Origin: Prochlorococcus marinus XMU1419
GTDB taxonomy: Bacteria; Cyanobacteriota; Cyanobacteriia; PCC-6307; Cyanobiaceae
DNA: 64,000 nucleotides
Direction of reading: 5' to 3'
Assembly (NCBI RefSeq): GCF_017695955.1
Contig: NZ_JAAORO010000001.1
Span: 496,001-560,000 of the forward strand
Shown here: positions 57,973 through 64,000 of the stretch, in pieces
How positions within the stretch are numbered: the stretch's first letter is position 1
Layout: each line of letters begins with the position of its first letter
The notes under the pieces: generated by a model
Seen by the model: only the letters and a program-made list of their open reading frames with translations
Told to the model about the DNA's origin: nothing
The model's database searches: none
Position numbers and translations under genes: made by a program

Positions 57973-59007
57973 CTAATTTTTTAAAAGCATTTTTGCTCTG
58001 CATGCTGCACTAAAAAGTCCAAACTCTTCATCTAGAATTACTTTTATAGGAATTCTTTTAAGAATATCTTTTAATCTCCCTTTGTCGAAAAATTGTTTCA
58101 TAAATAAATCTGATTTAAAGTTTTTGAAATGTTTTGATGCGGTTCCCCCCGAAATCCATAACCCGCCAAAGCACAGTTCTTGAAGAGCAACATCTCCCAA
58201 TAAAGAGGCATAAGCGCCTAACCAAATCCTTTCAACTTCAATCATTAGCTGATCCCCTTTTTTAGAAAAATTGCAAATTTTCTCAGGTAGTTCTTTTCTC
58301 AGATCATCAGAAATTTTCATTCCTTCAAAATATTTTTGTAGCGGATGGTTCTCAGCATCAGATTTGCTTAGTCTCCATTCGGCAATTCTTGATAAACCAT
58401 TGCCGCTAACAATTCTTTCACAAGATATCCTTTCAATATTAAGGGACTTTTTGAGCCAAATCTTTAATTCCCATTCTAATTTTGACTTTGGCGAATATTC
58501 AACATGCCCCCCTTCGCTAGCTAAAACTTTTACTTTATTTTCTGATATTATTCCTCTTGCAATGCCCAAACCTGTCCCAGCTCCAACAATGGCATGCAAA
58601 TCATTATTAGTACCTTCATAGAGGTTCCCATTTTGAATTGTTGAATATTGATTTTCTTTTAAGAATGGTATTCCATAAATTTGTACTGCAAAATCATTTA
58701 TTAGCTCGCAGCTTTTGAAATTAAATTGGTTTTTTAATACATTTCCAGAAATATTCCATGACAAGTTAATGATTTTTGCATTGTTGTTAGATAAAGGACC
58801 AGCTACGGCGAAACATGCAGAAGAAGGATGAGGTATATTTTTGCATTCTTTTTTGAGGAAATCTTCTAGGATAAGTTCAAAAGAATCCCATTCAGAAGAT
58901 AAATATTTCTTTTTGTATAACAATTTAGGCGAATCATCATTTATTACTTTTTCGAATATTCCCAATAGGACCTTAGTACCTCCTAAATCACAAGCCAGAA
59001 AATTCAT
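57973..59007 (-). CDS. glk: Glucokinase
   Basis: Phosphorylates glucose; 344 residues. The N-terminal phosphate motif is DLGGTK (residues 7-12), followed by VAGPLSNN, ELINDFAVQIYG and the glucose-binding VGAGTGLGIAR and SEGGHVEY. It is the Glk (GK/HK-type) family. It lies downstream of thrS and upstream of thrB on the same strand, with ten bases between it and thrS. Confidence 0.92.
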   Translation of the reverse strand: MNFLACDLGGTKVLLGIFEKVINDDSPKLLYKKKYLSSEWDSFELILEDFLKKECKNIPHPSSACFAVAGPLSNNNAKIINLSWNISGNVLKNQFNFKSCELINDFAVQIYGIPFLKENQYSTIQNGNLYEGTNNDLHAIVGAGTGLGIARGIISENKVKVLASEGGHVEYSPKSKLEWELKIWLKKSLNIERISCERIVSGNGLSRIAEWRLSKSDAENHPLQKYFEGMKISDDLRKELPEKICNFSKKGDQLMIEVERIWLGAYASLLGDVALQELCFGGLWISGGTASKHFKNFKSDLFMKQFFDKGRLKDILKRIPIKVILDEEFGLFSAACRAKMLLKN

Positions 59008-59017
59008 CTATTTGAAA

Positions 59018-60934
59018 TTATTTTGTTCTCCCTTTTTTTTCTATTAATTCATCCATTAATTTGTATAGATTAGGGAGGTCGAGAATTCCTAAATTTGTTC
59101 CATCCAAAGCTCTTAAAGCGACTGAATCAATTTCCTCTTCTTTATCTCCAATTACTGCAATTAATGGGATTCTACCGATTGTAGCTTCTCTTATCTTATA
59201 TCCTATCTTTTCATTTCTAATGTCAACTTTTGATCGGTAGCCTTTGATATTCAAAAATTGATTGAATTCTTGACATTTTTCTATATTTCTATCAGTAATA
59301 CTTAATATTATTATTTGATAAGGAGCAAGCCAAATTGGGAATTTTGCCTCATATTGTTCAATTAAGATACCGATAAATCTTTCAAATGATCCTAAAATTG
59401 CTCTGTGAAGCATAACTGGATTTCTTTTTTCATTATCAATATCTACATAAGTTGCATCCAATCTAATTGGCATTGAGAAATCAACTTGAATAGTTCCGCA
59501 TTGCCAGACTCTATTAAGACAATCTTTTAACGAGAATTCTATTTTGGGACCATAAAAAGCCCCTTCTCCAGGTTGTAGTTCCCATTTTAAATTTTTATCG
59601 TTTAATGCTTTGGTAAGAGCCTCTTCGGATTTATCCCAAATGTCATCGCTGCCTACCCTTTTTTCAGGACGAGTAGATAATTTGATAATAATTTCATCAA
59701 AACCAAAAGTTTTATAAACCTCAAAAACAAGCTCAATAAAGGTAGATACCTCTTCTTGAATTTGCTCTTCGGTGCAGAAGATGTGAGCATCATCTTGAGT
59801 GAAATTTCTAACTCGCATTAGGCCGTGTAATGCCCCTGAGGGTTCATTTCTGTGACAAGAACCAAATTCAGCAAGACGAATAGGCAAATCTTTGTAACTT
59901 TTTAAACCTTGATTAAACACTTGAACATGGCAAGGACAGTTCATGGGCTTTATTGCATAAGTTCTATTTTCTGAGGAGGTTGTGAACATATCATCTCTAA
60001 ACTTTTCCCAATGGCCTGATTTTTCCCAAAGAGATCTGTCGACTGCTTGAGGAGTTCTTATCTCTTGATAGTTATTTTTCCTAAGTATTTCTCTTATGTA
60101 TTTCATAAGTACTTGATAGATTGTCCACCCATTAGGCTGCCAAAAAATCATTCCAGGAGATTCTTCTGATATATAAAAAAGGGAATGTTTTTTTCCAAGT
60201 TTTCTATGATCCCTTTTTTCCGCCTCTTCAATTCTTGTTAGATAGTCATTGAGTTCTTTTTCTTTAGCCCATGCAGTTCCATATATTCTCTGTAATGATT
60301 CATTTTCACTATTACCTCTCCAGTATGAACCTGATAATTTAAGTAACTTAAAGTGCCTTAAATGTCTGGTGTTGGGTACGTGAGGCCCTCTACACATATC
60401 TATATATTCTTCGTGCTTATATAAATTAATTAGACCCTCTTCATGAATTTCTTCAATTATTCGTAATTTAAAAGTCTCATCTCTTTCTTTAAAAGTTTTA
60501 ATTGCTTCTTCCTTGGGAACTTGTAAAATTTCAACGTCATAATTTGTTTTTATTAATTTATTAATTCGTTCTTCAATTTTGTTTAAGTCGTCAGGAGTAA
60601 ATCTATATTCTGAAAATATATCGTAGTAAAATCCATCTTCAATTACAGGACCTATGGCCATTTTTATATTTGGGTAAATTTGTTTAACTGCGTGACCAAT
60701 AAGATGCGCAAAAGAATGTCTTATTATCTCAACCCCCTCTTTGTCTTTAGAAGTTATTATTACAACTTTGGCATCATTTTTTATTGGTAGAGTTGCATCA
60801 AGTAAAACATCGTTTACTTTCCCAGCAATAGTTGCCTTAGCTAATCCTTCACCTATACTCTTAGCAATTTCTAGAGTAGTTACAGAATTTTCGAAAACCT
60901 TTTTTGAACCATCAGGTAATGTAATTACTGGCAT
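59018..60934 (-). CDS. thrS: Threonyl-tRNA synthetase
   Basis: Class II synthetase of 638 residues. A TGS domain (about 1-60), an editing domain with [13 protein letters not shown], the catalytic core with zinc-binding [10 protein letters not shown] and [24 protein letters not shown] (motif 2), and the C-terminal anticodon-binding domain. Full length. trpS lies just upstream, three bases away. Confidence 0.96.
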   Translation of the reverse strand: MPVITLPDGSKKVFENSVTTLEIAKSIGEGLAKATIAGKVNDVLLDATLPIKNDAKVVIITSKDKEGVEIIRHSFAHLIGHAVKQIYPNIKMAIGPVIEDGFYYDIFSEYRFTPDDLNKIEERINKLIKTNYDVEILQVPKEEAIKTFKERDETFKLRIIEEIHEEGLINLYKHEEYIDMCRGPHVPNTRHLRHFKLLKLSGSYWRGNSENESLQRIYGTAWAKEKELNDYLTRIEEAEKRDHRKLGKKHSLFYISEESPGMIFWQPNGWTIYQVLMKYIREILRKNNYQEIRTPQAVDRSLWEKSGHWEKFRDDMFTTSSENRTYAIKPMNCPCHVQVFNQGLKSYKDLPIRLAEFGSCHRNEPSGALHGLMRVRNFTQDDAHIFCTEEQIQEEVSTFIELVFEVYKTFGFDEIIIKLSTRPEKRVGSDDIWDKSEEALTKALNDKNLKWELQPGEGAFYGPKIEFSLKDCLNRVWQCGTIQVDFSMPIRLDATYVDIDNEKRNPVMLHRAILGSFERFIGILIEQYEAKFPIWLAPYQIIILSITDRNIEKCQEFNQFLNIKGYRSKVDIRNEKIGYKIREATIGRIPLIAVIGDKEEEIDSVALRALDGTNLGILDLPNLYKLMDELIEKKGRTK

Positions 60935-60937
60935 AAT

Positions 60938-61954
60938 TTATTTCTCCATTTCAAGGAATCCAAGTTTAGATTTAACTCTTTTTAGAGTTTTATTTGCTAA
61001 ATCTTCAGCCTTCTCTTTTCCTTCTTTGAGAATATTATTTAATTGATATGGATCATTAATTAAGAGTTTATATTTTTTCTGAATAGGTTCTAAAGATTCT
61101 ATAAGTTGTTCGGTAATTAATTTTTTAAATGTTCCCCATCCTGTCTCGGAGAATTCATTTTCACATTGAGAAATTTCTTTACCAGATAATATTGAATAAA
61201 TCATCAGAAGATTTTTAGATTCTGCTCTCTCAGGGTTATTAAATTCTATTCCAATATAACTATCACTTTTTGCCCTTTTTATTTTCTTCGTGATTATTTC
61301 AGGAGTATCTAACAAATTGATCCTACTGCCTTCATTAGGATCGCTTTTACTCATCTTTTTTGAACCATCAATCAAACTCATTATTTTAGAACCATTCTTC
61401 ATGATTATTGGTTGAGGGATTTTTAAAATATTTTTATTTTTACTAAATCTCGCATTAATTCTTTGTTGTGCAATATCTCTGGCAAGTTCAAGATGTTGTT
61501 TTTGATCTTCACCTACTGGTACAAAGTCAGCGTCATATAGAAGAATGTCTGCAGCCATTAAGATCGGATAGTCAAATAATCCAATGGATACATTATTTCC
61601 TTGTTGTATGGATTTTTCCTTGAATTGAATCATTCTTTCCATCCAATTTATAGGAGTCATGCAATTTAATATCCAACAAAGTTCTGAATGTGCAGAAATC
61701 TGACTTTGGACAAAAATTGAGCATATATTGGGATCTATCCCACAAGCGACGTACAAAGCCGCAGTAGAGATAGTGTTCTGAGATAATTCTTTGGGATTAT
61801 ATGAAGCTGTGATTGCGTGTAAATCAACTACACAAAGGAATGTTTCATATTGCTCTTGAAGCGTAACCCAATTATTTATGGCCCCAAGCCAATTCCCAAT
61901 ATGTAAATCACCAGTTGGTTGAACTCCCGAAAGAATTCTTTTTTTATTTGTCAT
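60938..61954 (-). CDS. trpS: Tryptophanyl-tRNA synthetase
   Basis: Class I synthetase of 338 residues. The HIGH-type motif reads GDLHIGN (from about 15) and the KMSKS motif KKMSKSDPN lies near residue 200; DYPILMAADILLY and GEDQKQHLELARDIA fit TrpRS. Its start overlaps the end of the upstream conserved gene by eleven bases. Probably part of one transcript with thrS, glk and thrB. Confidence 0.96.
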   Translation of the reverse strand: MTNKKRILSGVQPTGDLHIGNWLGAINNWVTLQEQYETFLCVVDLHAITASYNPKELSQNTISTAALYVACGIDPNICSIFVQSQISAHSELCWILNCMTPINWMERMIQFKEKSIQQGNNVSIGLFDYPILMAADILLYDADFVPVGEDQKQHLELARDIAQQRINARFSKNKNILKIPQPIIMKNGSKIMSLIDGSKKMSKSDPNEGSRINLLDTPEIITKKIKRAKSDSYIGIEFNNPERAESKNLLMIYSILSGKEISQCENEFSETGWGTFKKLITEQLIESLEPIQKKYKLLINDPYQLNNILKEGKEKAEDLANKTLKRVKSKLGFLEMEK

Positions 61955-62366
61955 CCTCTTCTACTTCGCTAGATTGGATCTCTTCAGTTGAAGTACTTTT
62001 TACAGGCCTTGCAAAAGGGTCAGGTGCTGTTTTTGTCTTTTCTTCATGTGGATTTTGTGATTGTCTGCTCGGAGAAGAATTTTTATTATTTTTTGCATAT
62101 TCTGTGATTGATTCAATTAATTTTTCGTCTTTGATCATTTCGCTGAGCGTTCTAACAGAGAAACCTAAAACTGCAACGGTAGATCTCAATTGAAAGGTCT
62201 CTTGTATTGATTTAACAGCTTTCATTTCGTTATCACTCAATCTAATGCGGAATCCTCCTCCATCTCTTCTTCCGCCCGATCTATCTCTGAAGTTAGATCT
62301 TTCATTGTTAGAACGACCTCTGTAGTTTTCTTGCCCAGGATTATTGCTGAAATTTGAATTAGACAT
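61944..62366 (-). CDS. Conserved protein with Arg/Gly-rich N-terminus
   Basis: 140 residues in three parts: a low-complexity N-terminus rich in Asn, Arg, Gly and Ser (1-38), a folded-looking middle (about 40-92: FRIRLSDNEMKAVKSIQETFQLRSTVAVLGFSVRTLSEM has a helical pattern) and an acidic tail with several Glu and Ser. RGG-like runs are common in RNA-binding proteins. It is co-translated with trpS by overlap. No known domain named; RNA binding is a guess. Confidence 0.65.
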   Translation of the reverse strand: MSNSNFSNNPGQENYRGRSNNERSNFRDRSGGRRDGGGFRIRLSDNEMKAVKSIQETFQLRSTVAVLGFSVRTLSEMIKDEKLIESITEYAKNNKNSSPSRQSQNPHEEKTKTAPDPFARPVKSTSTEEIQSSEVEEDDK

Positions 62367-62421
62367 CTTGATGTTTCTTAATTTATTTAAATAGTCTATT
62401 AACTTAGCATCTTGTTATGCA

Positions 62422-62471
62422 ATAAGTCTTTTTAAAAGCCTTATATTTTTATCTTTTGATTAAAGACTTAT
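62422..62471. repeat. Ten-base inverted repeat between divergent genes
   Basis: ATAAGTCTTT (62422-62431) and AAAGACTTAT (62462-62471) are perfect complements 30 bases apart, in the 165-base gap between the divergent genes at 62366 and 62532. The spacing is too wide for a compact terminator; an operator or a folded leader is possible. Confidence 0.5.
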
Positions 62472-62531
62472 GAAATTTTGCTTTTCTCATTCACAACTTG
62501 CATTAAAATAAAATTAGAAAAATAAAGCATT

Positions 62532-63866
62532 GTGTTTGATATTAGTAAAGACAACCTTTTAATGGATTTCATAAAGTTTCCAAAAAAAAATCTTATTATT
62601 ATTTTATTATTATTAGGTTTTGGGGAATGGTTTGTCAGTGACTTAATTCATTTTGCAGGAGGATCAATAGGATTTTTCGCGTTGTGTTTGGGTGGATATT
62701 TTTACTTGAAGAATGATAAGCCTAAATTCAATGAGCCAAATAATTTAGATGGTTGGATAAATCTATGTAATGAAGATTTAAAATTTTTTGAAGAACTTGA
62801 AGCAACAAATGAATTAGAAAAACAGAATTCAAAAAGACAAAAAATACTTGAATCAATTCTTAATAGATGTGAAAAAGAAAAAATAAGTTGTATTGGACAA
62901 AAAGATTATCAAAGTTGTCAGTCTGTTTTGAAAAGTCATTTTAAATCAGATAAGTTTGACTTTGATTTATATGAAAAATTACCAAAATATAGTTCTTCTC
63001 AAGTTATTCCAGAAGAAGCTTTAAAGAGTGATGCAATATTGTATTTTATAAATTTGCCTTTGTCTGCGAATGATTTTTTGTGGCTGGAAAAGTTTCCTAA
63101 AAATATGTCAATCTGGTTGGTGGCTTTAACTTCCAACGAAATAGAAGCCGTAAATCAGATAGAAGACCTTAAGTCTCAAATTTCAAGTGACTTTATAAAT
63201 AAAATTATTACTTTTGATATGAATAAGAATGAGATAATAAACATACCTTTTTCGTTAAGAAAGTTTTTCATAAGTTCATCTAAAAATATTGAAAATACAA
63301 AAAAAAGGCTCTTGAAAGAACTTCATGTTGCATGGCAATCTGAAATTGAAGGAATAAGAAGAATGCAGTTAAAAGGTATACAAAGAAAAAATCAAATTCT
63401 CGTCGCAACAACTGTTTTCTTATCTCCAATCCCATCGATTGATGTTATGGCAATGACAGTACTAAATTCATTAATGATTAAAGAAATTAAGTCTATATGG
63501 GGATGTAATTGGTCTCCTGAAATCTTAGATAAAGTATCTAAAGAGATTTTAAAAACTGCAATTGCTCAGGGAGTTATTGAATGGAGTGGACAAACTTTAA
63601 TTGGTATAACAAAATTACATGGACCAAATTGGTTTGTCTCTGGAACATTTCAGGCTGTCAGTGCCGCTTATTTGACAAGAGTAGTATCCAGTTCTTTGGC
63701 TGATTTTATGGCAATAACAAAAGGAGTAGAAGAACCTGATTTGGATTTTATAAAGAAAAATTCTGAGAAAATTGTTGAAAAAGCTTTTGAAAAAGAAAAA
63801 ATAAATTGGAAAGGATTTATTTATGATCTTAGAAAACCACTTATGAAACTATCTTTTAGTTCATAA
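62532..63866 (+). CDS. Membrane protein with C-terminal DUF697 domain
   Basis: 444 residues from GTG 62532. Two closely spaced hydrophobic helices occur near the N-terminus (about 18-37 and 41-58), followed by a long helical, charged middle region (about 70-280). The C-terminal domain (about 290-420) has TTVFLSPIPSIDVMAMTVLN and GPNWFVSGTFQAVSAAYLTR, typical of DUF697 (YcjF-like). DUF697 proteins often accompany GTPases, but no G-motif is visible here. Function unknown. Confidence 0.75.
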   Translation: MFDISKDNLLMDFIKFPKKNLIIILLLLGFGEWFVSDLIHFAGGSIGFFALCLGGYFYLKNDKPKFNEPNNLDGWINLCNEDLKFFEELEATNELEKQNSKRQKILESILNRCEKEKISCIGQKDYQSCQSVLKSHFKSDKFDFDLYEKLPKYSSSQVIPEEALKSDAILYFINLPLSANDFLWLEKFPKNMSIWLVALTSNEIEAVNQIEDLKSQISSDFINKIITFDMNKNEIINIPFSLRKFFISSSKNIENTKKRLLKELHVAWQSEIEGIRRMQLKGIQRKNQILVATTVFLSPIPSIDVMAMTVLNSLMIKEIKSIWGCNWSPEILDKVSKEILKTAIAQGVIEWSGQTLIGITKLHGPNWFVSGTFQAVSAAYLTRVVSSSLADFMAITKGVEEPDLDFIKKNSEKIVEKAFEKEKINWKGFIYDLRKPLMKLSFSS

Positions 63867-63886
63867 TCTAAGGATGAATGTCAAAT

Positions 63887-64000
63887 ATGAGAAAAAATAT
63901 ACTTTTTTTAAGTTTGTTACTTGTTCTTTCTCTTGCTTCAGGCTCATGTAAGAAAATATCAAATAAAAATGAAAGTAAGGAGGTAATACTAGCAAGTTTC
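63887..64000 (+). CDS. Lipoprotein, start of a probable metal-binding ABC transporter component (runs off window)
   Basis: 38 codons from ATG 63887 to the window edge. An in-frame ATG at 63878 is an alternative, and AGGA at 63871-63874 could serve either. It is a classic lipoprotein signal: MRKNILFLSLLLVL, then the lipobox ASGSC, then a Lys/Asn-rich linker. The start of the mature strand, KEVILASF, resembles the beginning of ZnuA/MntC-type metal-binding proteins. That last point is tentative. Confidence 0.6.
   Translation, partial: MRKNILFLSLLLVLSLASGSCKKISNKNESKEVILASF

Overview
The window is a piece of a marine picocyanobacterial chromosome, almost certainly a high-light-adapted Prochlorococcus. 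The evidence is strong A+T bias, densely packed genes, an alpha-carboxysome operon with form IA RuBisCO, both light-dependent and light-independent protochlorophyllide reductases, a tiny psaM, plastocyanin, and short TTG/GTG-started genes. I cannot assign the strain or decide between the HLI and HLII clades from sequence alone. Most genes are single-copy core genes.

Layout. 1-5.9 kb: the end of a lipoate-ligase-like gene, psaM, a small membrane protein, por, then chlL, chlB and chlN (chlorophyll synthesis). 6-15.4 kb: carboxysome block, with csoS1D and rdgB flanking the operon csoS1-rbcL-rbcS-csoS2-csoSCA-csoS4A-csoS4B plus a PCD-like RuBisCO assembly factor candidate. 15.5-27.4 kb: ridA, gloB, hisG, an ABC exporter, a GNAT acetyltransferase, two transferases of the rSAM/selenodomain-associated kind, dnaA, a glutathione transferase, glutathione reductase, a cation/Ca2+ exchanger and pyrC. 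27.5-31.1 kb: an accessory stretch built on tRNA-Leu(UAA), described below. 31.2-41.8 kb: ndhL, a DUF3007 protein, trpA, cyAbrB, a YciI-like protein, an HTH-like protein, a DUF1232 protein, a group 2 sigma factor, hisIE, a PTPS-like protein, clpB, petE, an epimerase and hemE. 41.8-64 kb: glgB, a CocE-type hydrolase, small conserved proteins including Ycf51, a TamB-like giant, proA, folB, a lipase-like protein, an M3 peptidase, ndhD, thrB, glk, thrS, trpS, two conserved proteins, and the start of a lipoprotein that is probably a metal-binding ABC component.

The most unusual region is 27.5-31.1 kb. An intact tRNA-Leu(UAA) at 31003-31088 is preceded by two 5'-half tRNA-Leu remnants (29754-29796 and 27553-27591). 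Both end at the anticodon loop, and the more distant one is more decayed. Between them lie two diverged copies of a small outer-membrane beta-barrel gene and an unrelated six-helix membrane protein. In front of the intact tRNA and the nearer remnant sits a roughly 215-bp cassette. It is almost identical in both places although the neighbouring barrel genes have diverged. The cassette can fold into three consecutive hairpins, has a GAGA-loop hairpin abutting the tRNA 5' end, and also holds a 36-codon reading frame on the other strand. This looks like repeated insertion or duplication at a tRNA gene, carrying a structured RNA or microprotein that I cannot name.

A second pattern lies in the carboxysome operon. 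Every spacer from csoS1 to csoS2 contains a hairpin, while the genes after csoS2 are tightly packed. The csoS1 leader carries a bipartite motif repeated inside a dyad 230 bp upstream. Both suggest RNA-level or operator control of the shell-to-enzyme ratio.
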